Source: Streptomyces sp. TLI_171
Lineage (GTDB): Bacteria > Actinomycetota > Actinomycetes > Streptomycetales > Streptomycetaceae
Direction: 5' to 3'
Assembly: GCF_003610255.1 (NCBI RefSeq)
Contig: NZ_RAPS01000001.1
Span: forward strand, 7,950,491-8,014,490
Length of the DNA stretch: 64,000 bases
In this document: piece after piece, positions 1 to 7,847 of the stretch
Numbering within the stretch: the stretch's first letter is position 1
How the letters are laid out: the number at the start of each line of letters is the position of its first letter
The notes under the pieces: model-generated
Databases searched by the model: none
The model's input: the letters and a program-made list of their open reading frames with translations, nothing else
Told to the model about the DNA's origin: nothing
Position numbers and translations under genes: made by a program

Positions 1-297
1 GGGTGCGACCCAGACGCACTCACCCTGGTAATCGGCGTTGACGTAGAGGGTCACGTAATGGTCCGTGTTGTTCCAGAAGGACGTGACCCGATCGTTCATC
101 GCGCCGAAGTTCGGGACGTCCCCGGCGGTGTCGCCGAAGGTTCCGGTGTAATCCTGATCCACCCACTGACAGTACTTACCGGCCGGGCACTGACTGGTCG
201 ACGCGGCCGCCGTCCCAGCGGCCGCGACTCCCAAAACGGCCGTGAGCACCGCACCGACGGCTGCCGCACCGAAAGACTTGTGAAAAATCCTGGACAT
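1..297 (-). CDS. Secreted crystallin-like / peptidase inhibitor I36-type protein, C-terminus cut by window edge
   Basis: Reading leftward from ATG at 295-297 gives 99 codons with no stop before the window edge. Residues 1-32 are a typical signal peptide: Lys/Arg near the start, then an Ala/Val/Leu-rich core ending in a run of Ala. The mature part has paired Cys (CPAGKYC), aromatic residues and Asn/Asp-rich turns, as in the small extracellular beta/gamma-crystallin-like proteins that actinomycete annotations often call peptidase inhibitor family I36. The purine-rich GGGGGAG at 306-312 (reverse strand) is the ribosome binding site and decides the start. A protease-inhibitor activity is family inference only; a structural or antimicrobial role is equally possible. 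It is exported and has no operon partner in view. Confidence 0.75.
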   Translation of the reverse strand, partial: MSRIFHKSFGAAAVGAVLTAVLGVAAAGTAAASTSQCPAGKYCQWVDQDYTGTFGDTAGDVPNFGAMNDRVTSFWNNTDHYVTLYVNADYQGECVWVAP

Positions 298-570
298 CGC
301 GAATTCTCCCCCACTGCTCTTGCAGGCCGCTTCACGTCGGGCGGCTGAGGCTGCGACCCCCAAATTAGCCCGGGGAAAAGGGAGTTACCGATTCGCCGGC
401 GGCTTGTCATGGGTTCGTAAGAGGTGGCTGGGCCCAGGCTTGCATACGGACTTGACCGACAGTCGGCTCTCCGGACCGTCAGGCAGCGTGCCGGTACTCG
501 TCGATCGGTGCGGCCAGGACAGGGACCGCTTCCGGGGCACGGGCGGGTCGTGCGTCGTGGAGTGTCGCAT

Positions 571-1608
571 TCAGGCGGTGTGCGGGTGGAGGCCGAGCGT
601 GAGACGCGGGGCGAGTGCGTGCAGGAAATCCGCCGCGTCGAACATTTCGCCGGCGGATGCGACCCCCACGGTCTCGGTGCGGCCGGTCAGGACGCGTTCG
701 AGGGCCTCGACGACCAGGGGAGCGGTGACGGCGTAGATGTCCTGGCCACTGGCGGTGGCCCGACGTTCCGTACCGCCCGAGCGCACGACGGCGTCGACCA
801 GGAAGGTCTGGTCGGAGCGCCCGCTGCCGTCTGTGGCGGTGGGGGCCGGGGTGCCGGGTGCGGCGACGTCGCGGACCGCTTCGGCGGTCATGTAGGTGGT
901 CACGTCAGGGATGGACAGGTGCTGGGGAACCGTGACGACATCCGCCATGGTGAACTCGCCGATCACCTCCCGGCGCCCCATCGGCTCCGGGAAGGTCCAC
1001 TCCAGGGTCGGCGCGGCGTCGGTGCGCTGCTCCCACTGTCCGCCGCGGTAGCGCAGCCGGACGTCGCCGCGCCGCTCGCGGGAGACGGCGCCGGACAGCC
1101 GGGTGCCGGTGGTGGGGTGCCAGCTGCTGAGCGCGTAGGCGATGTGCGCCTCGTCGGCCGAGGTCCAGTCGCCCATCGCCGCGGTGGCCAGCAGGTCGCC
1201 CAGGCCGCCGAAGAACGCCATGGCAGGGACGATCACCGCTCCCGCTTCCCCGGCCCGCTCGCGGTAGTGGGCGAAGGTGTCGAGATTCGCCTCGAGTTCG
1301 GCGGCCACGTCCAGGTAGGGGATCTTCGCGCGGAGCGCGGCTTCGATCACGGGGCCGGTGGTCGTCGCGAAGGGGCCGGCGCAGTTGATGACCGCCACCG
1401 TTCCCGCCAGGGCGGCATCCAGCGAGTCCGCATCGTCGACCGATGCCACCCGGCCCTCGAGTTCGAGCTCGGCGGCCAACTCCCGCACGGCCTGCGGGTT
1501 GCGCCCGGACGGCACCGGAACGAACCCGCGCGCGGCCAGTTCCGCGACCACGAAGCGCCCGGTGTGACCGTACGCGCCGAACACCGCCACCAGTTGACCT
1601 GACTCCAT
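571..1608 (-). CDS. Saccharopine dehydrogenase-like NAD(P)-binding oxidoreductase (trans-acting enoyl reductase type)
   Basis: This 345-residue protein starts at ATG 1606-1608, preceded by GGGAGCG. The open frame continues upstream, but that extension lies in the divergent promoter and is unlikely to be translated. The N-terminus has a Rossmann motif (VAVFGAYGHTGRFV, residues about 7-20), then the inhibitor-like phrases INCAGPF and FFGGLGDLLA seen in saccharopine dehydrogenase-fold proteins and mycobacterial-type trans-acting enoyl reductases. The true substrate is unknown; the family covers lysine catabolism enzymes and lipid reductases, and length and motifs favour the uncharacterised actinobacterial branch. 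It is divergent from the GlxA-type regulator at 1736, with 127 bases between, which suggests but does not prove control by it. Confidence 0.75.
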   Translation of the reverse strand: MESGQLVAVFGAYGHTGRFVVAELAARGFVPVPSGRNPQAVRELAAELELEGRVASVDDADSLDAALAGTVAVINCAGPFATTTGPVIEAALRAKIPYLDVAAELEANLDTFAHYRERAGEAGAVIVPAMAFFGGLGDLLATAAMGDWTSADEAHIAYALSSWHPTTGTRLSGAVSRERRGDVRLRYRGGQWEQRTDAAPTLEWTFPEPMGRREVIGEFTMADVVTVPQHLSIPDVTTYMTAEAVRDVAAPGTPAPTATDGSGRSDQTFLVDAVVRSGGTERRATASGQDIYAVTAPLVVEALERVLTGRTETVGVASAGEMFDAADFLHALAPRLTLGLHPHTA

Positions 1609-1735
1609 GAGAGCGCTCCCGTGCACCCGAACTCCGCCGCGCTCCTGATCCGCCGCGGCCTGACACCCACATCCTGGCCCGGCGGCGGCACCCCGCACGA
1701 GCGTCGGAAACGACACGGCGCGTACAGTTTCGGAC

Positions 1736-2671
1736 ATGCCTTCTGTTGCGCTGGCTGTCACCGACGGCATGCTCCACTACGAACTGTCCGTGGCCGTCGA
1801 GATCTTCGGATCCGACCTGACCCACGTCGTGGACCCCTGGTACGACTTCTCCCTGTGCGGGAACGGCCCGGTGCACGTCGACCGCTTCCGGCTCGAACCC
1901 GACCACGGACTCGGCCACCTCGCCCGCGCGGACACCGTGATCGTGCCCGGCTGGGCCGACACCGACCGCGAACCACCCGCCGACCTCATCGAGGCGGTGC
2001 GGGCCGCCCACGCGGCCGGCGCCCGCATCGCCTCCCTCTGCACCGGCGCGTTCGTCCTGGGCGCGGCCGGACTGCTCGACGGGAAACGCGCCACCACCCA
2101 CTGGGCCCACACCCGCGAACTCGCCCGGCGCCACCCCAAGGCCACCGTCGACCCGGACGTCCTCTACGTCGACAACGGCGACGTCCTCACCTCCGCGGGC
2201 AAGGCCGCCGCCATGGACCTGTGCCTGCACCTGGTCCGCCTCGACCACGGCTCGGTCAACGCCAACAAGATCGCCCGCCGACTGGTCATCCCACCCCACC
2301 GCGACGGCGGCCAGGCCCAGTTCATCTCCACCCCCCTGCCCGATCCCGGCAACCACCCCCTGGCCGAACTCCTCCCCTGGGCGATGGAGCACCTGAGCCA
2401 GCCGCTGACCGTCGAAGACCTGGCCCGTCAGGCCCGCATGAGCTCACGCCACCTCGCCCGCCACTTCAAACACCTCACCGGCATCACCCCCCTGCACTGG
2501 CTCCACACCCAGCGCATCCGCCGCGCCCAGGAACTCCTGGAGACCACCAACGCCACGGTCGACGCCATCGCCACGGCCACCGGCATGGGCACCGCCACCA
2601 CCCTGCGCCGCCACTTCCACCGCAGCGTCGGCGTCCCACCCGATTCCTACCGCCGCACCTTCCGCCCGTGA
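1736..2671 (+). CDS. GlxA/FtrA-type transcriptional regulator (DJ-1/PfpI domain plus AraC HTH)
   Basis: The 311-residue protein has an amidotransferase-like DJ-1/PfpI domain at residues 1-185, with the conserved nucleophile-elbow Cys102 in SLCTGAFVLG, and a double helix-turn-helix AraC domain at about 215-310 (LARQARMSSRHLARHFK, then an HFHRSVGVPP motif). Such proteins are cytoplasmic DNA-binding activators whose N-terminal domain senses an unknown small molecule. A -10-like TACAGT at 1723-1728 lies only 7 bases before the ATG and no Shine-Dalgarno is visible, so the mRNA may be leaderless. It is divergent from the oxidoreductase gene, its likeliest target. Confidence 0.88.
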   Translation: MPSVALAVTDGMLHYELSVAVEIFGSDLTHVVDPWYDFSLCGNGPVHVDRFRLEPDHGLGHLARADTVIVPGWADTDREPPADLIEAVRAAHAAGARIASLCTGAFVLGAAGLLDGKRATTHWAHTRELARRHPKATVDPDVLYVDNGDVLTSAGKAAAMDLCLHLVRLDHGSVNANKIARRLVIPPHRDGGQAQFISTPLPDPGNHPLAELLPWAMEHLSQPLTVEDLARQARMSSRHLARHFKHLTGITPLHWLHTQRIRRAQELLETTNATVDAIATATGMGTATTLRRHFHRSVGVPPDSYRRTFRP

Positions 2672-2763
2672 ACGCCGGTCCCGGCAAACCTGGTTCACCG
2701 TCGGTAGCCCTCGGCGGCCAGTTGGCTCCTCGCCGACAGCTGGCGGGGGCGTACCGTGGCGGC

Positions 2764-3279
2764 GTGATCGTTGACGAGGCGGGTAGCGGTGCGGTGGGAG
2801 CTGGCGTCACCGGTGTGAGGAACTTCCGGGACGCCGGAGGTATCGGGTCGCTGCGCCGGGGCGTGCTCTACCGCTCCGGTGCGCTGTGCGAGTTGACGGC
2901 CGGAGGCGCGCGGTCCTTGGGGCGTCTGGGTGTGCGCACGGTCGTGGACCTGAGGAGCGTCCCTGAGGTCGCGGGCAGGCCGGACCTGCTGCACGGTCTC
3001 GGTCTCGAGTACCTGCAACGTTCCGGTGTTCGCCGAGCAGCGATGGCCTGCTGAACAGCTCGAGCTCTACCCGTCGATGGTGCAATGCGCCTCGGGGAAG
3101 GACCGTGCGGGCGTTGTGGTCGCGATCATCCAGATGCCGAGTTGGGCCCGACCGGTCCGGTGCCGTCGCCCGCGGCGGCTCACTGCACCCGGTCAGTCGC
3201 CGCCGGTCATCTCCGGCGGGCCTTGGCCTGGATCCGCAGCCACCACGGCTCCATCCCCGCCTGTCTCATCGCACACTGA
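2764..3279 (+). pseudogene. Tyrosine-protein phosphatase (Y_phosphatase3 type), frameshifted and internally deleted
   Basis: A GTG at 2764 opens 96 codons with the family N-terminus (GVRNFRDAGG, then RRGVLYRSGAL and VVDLRS), ending at a stop at 3052-3054. The catalytic loop then appears in another frame (VQCASGKDRAGVVV, about 3074-3115; family CxxGKDRTG). A C-terminal tail (ALAWIRSHHGS) returns in the original frame and stops at 3279. The total of about 172 codons is short for a family of roughly 250, so the middle is deleted. TACCGT at 2752-2757 sits 6 bases before the GTG, a leaderless-type promoter. The intact protein would be a cytoplasmic dual-specificity phosphatase; this copy cannot make it in one piece. 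Decay is more likely than sequence error because sequence is missing. Confidence 0.7.
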
Positions 3280-3611
3280 CCCGCGCGCCGGGGCGGGGTC
3301 ACGCGGCGAAGGCGTGCCCGCCCAGCCCAGAGCCCCTTCTCGCTGCGGTTGGGACGGGCGGAGGTGGCAGGATTTTCTTGCCCTCGTGGGCGGCGAGGTC
3401 GTGCGCTGTCCGGGCGCGCGCACCGGCGCCTGAGAGGTGATCTTGGGCGTGGCGTCCGGCGGTTGCTCTGCGAACTGCGCCGGCTACGCCTGAGGCCCGT
3501 TTCTCGCAGTCGTTGCGGTTGCCTGTGCGGCCTCCCGGCCATCGAGGACCAGTCGGGCGTCACGACCTTCGACGGGTGCGCCCGGACGCCGGGCGTCGGG
3601 GTGCCTGGGCG
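3280..3611. other. Intergenic stretch without a recognisable gene
   Basis: This 332-base stretch lies between the broken phosphatase and the 3' end of the cupin gene. Its left edge has an imperfect inverted repeat, TGACCC...GGGTCA at 3277-3301, that could form a GC stem between the converging genes, but no T-run follows. I see no coding potential that matches a family. Confidence 0.4.
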
Positions 3612-4148
3612 TCAGGGCGCGGTGGGCGGCTCGCCGTGCAGGCTGGGCAGGTTGACGACGATCGCCTCCTGGGTGGAGCGGGCGATCACCACCACGGCCT
3701 CGTGCTCGGGGTCGGGGTTCTCCTCGCGGTGCGGGACGAACGGCGGGACGAAGATGTAGTCGCCCGGACCGGTGCGCAGCCTGACCTCCTCCGGTTCGCC
3801 GGAGGAGTGGTCGAGGAAGACGAACTCGGGGTGGCCGCTGATCACGTGGATCGCGGTCTCGGACTCGCCGTGGTGGTGGTCGGAGGAGGCGGTGGCGGGG
3901 GCGACGTGGGTCTGGCCCATCCACAGCTTCTCCGAACCGACGGTGCTTCCGCTGATCGCCGCGAACCTCCGCATGCCGCCGGTCTGCGCGGTGTCGCCGT
4001 CGAGGGCGCCGGCGCGAATGTGGTGCAGGCGGGCGCGGAGCGGGGCGGTGTCGGACGGCGCGGGCAGGTGCGGGTGGAAGCCTTCGCCGGCACAGGTCTG
4101 CCCGCTCCCGTCGCTCGCCGGGGCGGGACGGTGGTGCTCGGCGGACAT
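3612..4148 (-). CDS. Cupin-domain protein
   Basis: A 178-residue cytoplasmic protein with one cupin barrel. Residues about 90-110 hold the metal-site motif (SDHHHGESETAIHVISG) and about 130-145 the second motif (GPGDYIFVPPFVPHREEN). The residues suggest a His/Glu-bound metal, but the reaction is unknown. It could be a dioxygenase-like enzyme, an isomerase or a small-molecule sensor. Its promoter shares a GGACACC element next to TTGACA with the sulfur operon promoter at 5.9 kb, so I infer it belongs to the same sulfur or thiol regulon. It is divergent from the Rrf2 gene. Confidence 0.8.
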   Translation of the reverse strand: MSAEHHRPAPASDGSGQTCAGEGFHPHLPAPSDTAPLRARLHHIRAGALDGDTAQTGGMRRFAAISGSTVGSEKLWMGQTHVAPATASSDHHHGESETAIHVISGHPEFVFLDHSSGEPEEVRLRTGPGDYIFVPPFVPHREENPDPEHEAVVVIARSTQEAIVVNLPSLHGEPPTAP

Positions 4149-4231
4149 GGCTGCTCCCGGTGGGTGGGTTGCGCGCGGAACGGGCGCGGCGGGGCCGCGA
4201 GGGCGTTCGCGCCGTGCGCGGATCGAGGGGA

Positions 4232-4273
4232 ACGCTAGGCGCGGCCAGAAAAGGATGTCAAGAGGTGTCCTTT
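4232..4273 (-). promoter_or_regulatory. Promoter of the cupin gene with overlapping inverted repeat
   Basis: On the minus strand TTGACA (4256-4261) is followed after 18 bases by TAGCGT (4232-4237), a good housekeeping-type promoter pointing to the cupin start at 4148. The -35 lies inside an inverted repeat, AAAGGA (4250-4255) and TCCTTT (4268-4273). Just upstream of the -35 on that strand is GGACACC (4264-4270), the same half-site that forms a perfect palindrome at 5899-5916. A repressor bound here would block the -35. Confidence 0.55.
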
Positions 4274-4309
4274 CGGGCGGCTGCTCAAACGGCCTGCGCG
4301 GGATGGCAC

Positions 4310-4344
4310 TTGAAGAGGGCCCGGCCCGGGTGATACTCGGGGGT
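4310..4344 (+). promoter_or_regulatory. Probable leaderless promoter of the Rrf2 gene
   Basis: TTGAAG (4310-4315), a 16-base spacer and GATACT (4332-4337) end 7 bases before the ATG at 4345, which would place transcription start at or next to the start codon. Confidence 0.4.
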
Positions 4345-4782
4345 ATGCATATTTCCGCGAAGGCGGACTACGCCACCCGTGCGCTGGTGGAACTCGCCTG
4401 CGACACGGAGCGTCCGCTCACCTGCGAGGCGATGGCCTCCTCCCAGGAGATCCCGTTCCGCTTCCTGAAGTCGGTGGTCGGCGACCTGCGCCGGGCCGGC
4501 CTGGTCCGCAGCCAGCGGGGCTGCGAGGGCGGCTACTGGCTCGGCCGCCCCGCCTCCGACATCACCCTGCTGGACGTGGTCCGCGCGGTGGACGGCGAAC
4601 TGATCACCCTGCGCGGGGAGCCGCTGTCGGGGCTCGCCTACCCCGGGCCGGCCGACGCCCTGCCGGAGATCTGGCGCGAGGTCGAGGAGCGGGCCGGCGA
4701 GGTGCTGGCGGGCACCACGGTCGAGTCCCTGGTGCGGCGGTCCCGGCGGCCCGCCGCGCGCCTGGCGGCGGAGGCGGTGTGA
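4345..4782 (+). CDS. Rrf2-family transcriptional regulator
   Basis: A 145-residue DNA-binding protein. The start MHISAKADYATRAL and wing motif QRGCEGGYWLGRP are diagnostic of Rrf2 regulators (IscR, NsrR, RsrR, CymR). Cysteines are at 19, 27 and 60; the C-terminal three-Cys cluster that holds an Fe-S centre in IscR/NsrR is absent, so it resembles the CymR-type (sulfur/cysteine) branch. ATG follows a -10-like GATACT by 7 bases, so the message may be leaderless. It overlaps the next gene by 4 bases and sits between two promoters carrying GGACACC elements, so I infer it controls the cupin gene and the organosulfur operon. Confidence 0.85.
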   Translation: MHISAKADYATRALVELACDTERPLTCEAMASSQEIPFRFLKSVVGDLRRAGLVRSQRGCEGGYWLGRPASDITLLDVVRAVDGELITLRGEPLSGLAYPGPADALPEIWREVEERAGEVLAGTTVESLVRRSRRPAARLAAEAV

Positions 4783-5669
4783 CCGGCGGGCCCGCCCTGG
4801 AGGTGGTGGAGTACACCGACCCGTTCTGTCCCTGGGCCTGGGGGTCCGAGCCGGTGCTGCGCCGGCTCCGCCGGGAGCTGGACGGCGCGGCCACCCACCG
4901 CCGGGTGTTCGGCATCCTGTTCGACGAGGACGAGGAGCCGGCGCCGGATCCGGCCGCCGAGACCGCCTGGTACGCCGAGTTCGTGGCCCGGGTCTCCGGG
5001 CACACGGGCGCGCCGCGACCGGTGCGGCTGCGATGGGTCGCGGCGAGCAGCTGGCCCGCCTCACTGGCCGCCGCTGCGGCCGAGCAGCAGGGGCCGGAGG
5101 TGGCGGAGCGCGTCCTGCGGCGACTGCGCGAGTCGTCGTTCGTCCGCGGCGAACCCGCCGACACGCCTGAACGGATCGCGGCGGCGCTGCACGGGGTACC
5201 CGGCCTGGACCCGGAACTGCTCGCAGCTGCGGCCGCCTCGCCCGCCGTGCGGGAGCGGGTGGCCCGGGACCGTGCGGAGACCCGGGCGCCGCGCGCCGAG
5301 GTGGTGGGCCTGCGCGGAGCCGGCCCGCACCCCGGCGGCGCCAAGGAGATCGAGGACGGCTACCGGTACGCGCTGCCCACCCTGGTCTTCCACGGCCCGG
5401 CGGGCTGCCGGGTGGTGCCGGGCTGGCGCGGGCCGGGGGAGTACCTGGCCGCCGCACGGGCGGTGTGCCCCGGCCTGCCGTCCGGGCCGCCGCAGGGGAG
5501 CCCGGACCCGGCCGAACTGCTCCACCGCTACCGCAGCCTGACCGCCCCGGAGGTCCCGGGAGGCCCGCCGCCGGGCGCCGTGACCCTGACCACCGGCTCC
5601 GGTCCGCTCCACCTGTCCCCGGACGAGGCCGCCGTCTCGCCCCTCCTCTCCCACGACGCCGCGCCCTGA
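4779..5669 (+). CDS. DsbA-family thioredoxin-fold protein with single active-site Cys
   Basis: A 296-residue protein starting at GTG 4779, translationally coupled to the Rrf2 gene through a GTGA overlap. Residues 8-22 contain VVEYTDPFCPWAW, the DsbA/FrnE-like active-site loop, but the motif is C-P-W-A: the second Cys of CxxC is missing. A cis-Pro region (YALPTLVFHG) follows near residue 200. There is no signal peptide, so it acts in the cytoplasm. FrnE-like relatives are disulfide isomerases or reductases; a one-Cys version may act on mixed thiols or be a glutathione/mycothiol-type transferase. Pairing with an Rrf2 regulator supports a thiol-stress role. The C-terminus after about residue 250 is Pro/Gly-rich and has no match I know. 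Confidence 0.75.
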   Translation: MTGGPALEVVEYTDPFCPWAWGSEPVLRRLRRELDGAATHRRVFGILFDEDEEPAPDPAAETAWYAEFVARVSGHTGAPRPVRLRWVAASSWPASLAAAAAEQQGPEVAERVLRRLRESSFVRGEPADTPERIAAALHGVPGLDPELLAAAAASPAVRERVARDRAETRAPRAEVVGLRGAGPHPGGAKEIEDGYRYALPTLVFHGPAGCRVVPGWRGPGEYLAAARAVCPGLPSGPPQGSPDPAELLHRYRSLTAPEVPGGPPPGAVTLTTGSGPLHLSPDEAAVSPLLSHDAAP

Positions 5670-5898
5670 CCCCGCGCGTCCCCGCCCCCGCCGGAGCCCG
5701 CGCCCGGCTCGGGGGCCGGACGGGCGCCCCACGGAGCGACGGGTTCGGGCGGGTCCGCCGGCCGTGCGGCAGCGGCCGGGCCGTCGCTGTTTCCGGGCCG
5801 CCTCGTGCTGCGTCAACTTCCCTATGGGCGGCCGGTTTTGAGGTTTGGCGCATGCCCTCGCCGGGTGCCGGGACGGATCGGCGGACGACCAGCCAATG

Positions 5899-5947
5899 GG
5901 ACACCTTTTGGTGTCCATTGACATCGGGCCCCGTCGCCCGACAGGAT
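5899..5947 (+). promoter_or_regulatory. Operator (perfect 18-bp inverted repeat) and promoter of the organosulfur operon
   Basis: GGACACC-TTTT-GGTGTCC at 5899-5916 is a perfect 7-bp inverted repeat. One base later comes TTGACA (5918-5923), then an 18-base spacer and CAGGAT (5942-5947), one mismatch from a TAGGAT -10. The -10 ends 6 bases before the ATG of the leader peptide at 5954. The operator touches the -35, consistent with repression by the nearby Rrf2 regulator. Confidence 0.6.
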
Positions 5948-5953
5948 GACGCC

Positions 5954-6028
5954 ATGCTCTCGACGCACCCCAACGTGGTGTGCCGCTACGTGGACTTCCG
6001 GCGCACCAGCAGCGATCTCTGTCTCTGA
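5954..6028 (+). CDS. Cys-containing leader peptide of the organosulfur operon (24 aa)
   Basis: ATG at 5954 opens a 24-residue peptide ending in RRTSSDLCL before TGA at 6026-6028. The RYVDFRRTSS..C pattern matches a recurrent class of actinobacterial putative leader peptides (R-R-H-V-D-L-x-R-x-S-S-A-x-C type) found ahead of sulfur-acquisition genes. Cys codons are at 5981-5983 (TGC) and 6020-6022 (TGT), the second just before the stop. The promoter -10 ends 6 bases upstream, so this ORF is probably read from a leaderless mRNA. The role is inferred: ribosome stalling at Cys codons when cysteine is low would alter folding of the 259-base region before the transporter gene. Confidence 0.7.
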   Translation: MLSTHPNVVCRYVDFRRTSSDLCL

Positions 6029-6287
6029 GTGCCCTTCTCCGCCGGCGGCACGGCCGCCCGCGGACCCCGGAGCGCGGTTCCCCCGCGCCGAACGGCCGGC
6101 TCTCGCCGCCGTGCCGGGCTTCCTCCCTCCAGGTACCGCCTCGCCCGTGACCGGGTGACGGCGTCCACCGCCCCCTTCGCCCTCCTCCCGGTGTCCTGTC
6201 GCGCCGCGGTGCCCCCCGCCCTCCGCCGTCCCCGTGGACGCCGGACCGCGCGGGCATCCGCCGTGCCACGAAAGGTGACGCACGCCC
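6029..6287 (+). promoter_or_regulatory. Structured leader region with mutually exclusive pairings (possible attenuator)
   Basis: The 8-mer GGCACGGC at 6047-6054 is complementary to two identical copies of GCCGTGCC, at 6108-6115 and at 6260-6267. The second copy ends 3 bases before the AAAGG Shine-Dalgarno (6271-6275) of the first transporter gene. A separate perfect 10-bp stem joins CGGCGTCCAC (6159-6168) to GTGGACGCCG (6234-6243). Competing pairs next to a leader ORF and a ribosome binding site fit translational attenuation, but GC-rich DNA gives such matches by chance. Confidence 0.35.
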
Positions 6288-7847
6288 ATGACCAGCACCG
6301 TCCTGCCCCCCTCGCCCCTCGCCAGACGCTCCTTCCTCGGCCTCGGACTGGGCGCGGGAGCCGCTCTCGCCCTCGCCGCGTGCGGCGGTACGACCGTCGC
6401 GCCGAACGGCACCGCCGACGCGGCCGGCTCCTCCGGAACCCTCAAGTGGGGCTGGGCACTGCCCACTTCATGGGACCCCGTGTTCTCCTCCGCGGGCTGG
6501 GACGTGCACGTGCTCTCCCTGGTGTACGCCGGCCTGACCAAGCTCGACGAGAGCGGGAAGGCCGTTCCCGCCCTGGCCGCCTCCTGGAAGTACGACGCCG
6601 ACGGCACCCGCCTGACCTTCACGCTGCGCCCGGGCCTGGTCTTCGAGGACGGCTCGCCGCTGGACGCCGCCGCCGTGAAGAAGAGCCTGGACCGCGGTCG
6701 CACCGACCCGAAGTCGCTGGTCGCCCCGCAACTCACCCAGGTCAAGCAGGTGCTGGCCCCGGACGCCACCACCGTCGTGATCGAACTCGCCTCCCCCGAC
6801 TACCAGTTGCCGAACCTCCTGGCGGGCAAGACCGGCCTGGTGGTGAACCCGAAGGCGTTCGAGACGGACGCCGCGGCCCTGGCGTCCAAGCCGGCCGGCG
6901 CCGGCCCGTTCAGCCTGGTCTCGTACGTGCAGAACAGCAAGGCCGTGCTCAAGCGCAACCCGCAGTACTGGGACGCCGGTTCGATCGAGCTGGAGAACTT
7001 CGAGGTCTACCCGCTGCCGGACGCCGCCACGGTGGTCAGCGGGCTGCAGTCCGGTCAGTTCGACGTCGCGCAGATCCCCGGCAGCCAGGTGGAGGCGGCC
7101 AAGGCCGCCGGGCTGGAGGTGCAGGAGATCCCGTCGCTGGTGGTGGCGGTGCTGGACGTCAACACCACCAAGGCGCCGTTCGACAACCCGGACGTGGTGG
7201 AGGCGCTGAAGTTCGCGATCGACCGCGAAGCCCTGGTGAAGACCCAGCTGTTCGGCCACGGCGAGGTCAACTACCAGCCCTTCCCGAAGGGTTACGTCGG
7301 CCACGACCCGGGCTCCGAGGGCCTGTTCCGCTACGACCCCGACAAGGCCCGGGCGTTGTTGGCGAAGGCCGGGCACCCCGACGGCGTCGACCTGACTCTC
7401 ACCACCACCGCTGCGCAGGGCCTGCCCGAGCAGTTGCAGGCGCAGCTGAAGCAGGTCGGCATCCGGGCGAACATCGAGGTGATCCCGGCGGCCCAGGCCA
7501 CCCAGATCGTCTACGTGCAGCACTCCAAGGCGCTGTTCACCGACCAGTTCGCGGGCCGCGACTCGGCCGCCCAGGCGTTCCAGGTGCTGTTCGGCGAGCA
7601 GGGGCTGATGAACCCGGGCCGCAGCACCCCGCCGGAGCTGGCGGCCGCGGTGAAGCAGGTCTCGCGCACCCCGCTGGACTCCCCGGACTACCCGAAGGTG
7701 CTGCAGGCGGCGACCGCGGTGGCGGTGCGCACCATGCCGAACGTGTTCCTGTACAGCGTGCCCCGGCTGCTGGCCCGGCGCCGATCGGTCTCGGCGATCC
7801 CCGCGTTCACCGTGGTGCAGCGGTTCGAAGGGGTGAAGGTCGGATGA
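6288..7847 (+). CDS. ABC transporter substrate-binding lipoprotein, peptide/nickel (DppA/OppA) family
   Basis: A 519-residue exported lipoprotein. The N-terminus has twin Arg (13-14), a hydrophobic stretch and lipobox ALAAC with Cys32 as the lipidated residue. The rest is an SBP_bac_5 fold: SWKYDADGTRLTFTLRPGL near residues 100-120 and a later VEALKFAIDREAL segment are typical. Family members bind peptides, nickel, sugars or small organic ligands. The downstream desulfonation and sulfoxide-reduction genes suggest an organosulfur ligand here. A Shine-Dalgarno GAAAGG precedes the ATG. It is the first gene after the leader peptide and overlaps the permease gene by 4 bases. Confidence 0.9.
   Translation: MTSTVLPPSPLARRSFLGLGLGAGAALALAACGGTTVAPNGTADAAGSSGTLKWGWALPTSWDPVFSSAGWDVHVLSLVYAGLTKLDESGKAVPALAASWKYDADGTRLTFTLRPGLVFEDGSPLDAAAVKKSLDRGRTDPKSLVAPQLTQVKQVLAPDATTVVIELASPDYQLPNLLAGKTGLVVNPKAFETDAAALASKPAGAGPFSLVSYVQNSKAVLKRNPQYWDAGSIELENFEVYPLPDAATVVSGLQSGQFDVAQIPGSQVEAAKAAGLEVQEIPSLVVAVLDVNTTKAPFDNPDVVEALKFAIDREALVKTQLFGHGEVNYQPFPKGYVGHDPGSEGLFRYDPDKARALLAKAGHPDGVDLTLTTTAAQGLPEQLQAQLKQVGIRANIEVIPAAQATQIVYVQHSKALFTDQFAGRDSAAQAFQVLFGEQGLMNPGRSTPPELAAAVKQVSRTPLDSPDYPKVLQAATAVAVRTMPNVFLYSVPRLLARRRSVSAIPAFTVVQRFEGVKVG

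Noticed and set aside
1621..3054. Long plus-strand frame through the GlxA regulator gene
   Set aside because: Its first 350 codons are Arg/Pro/His-rich shadow of the regulator; only the end from GTG 2764 carries a real (phosphatase) sequence.
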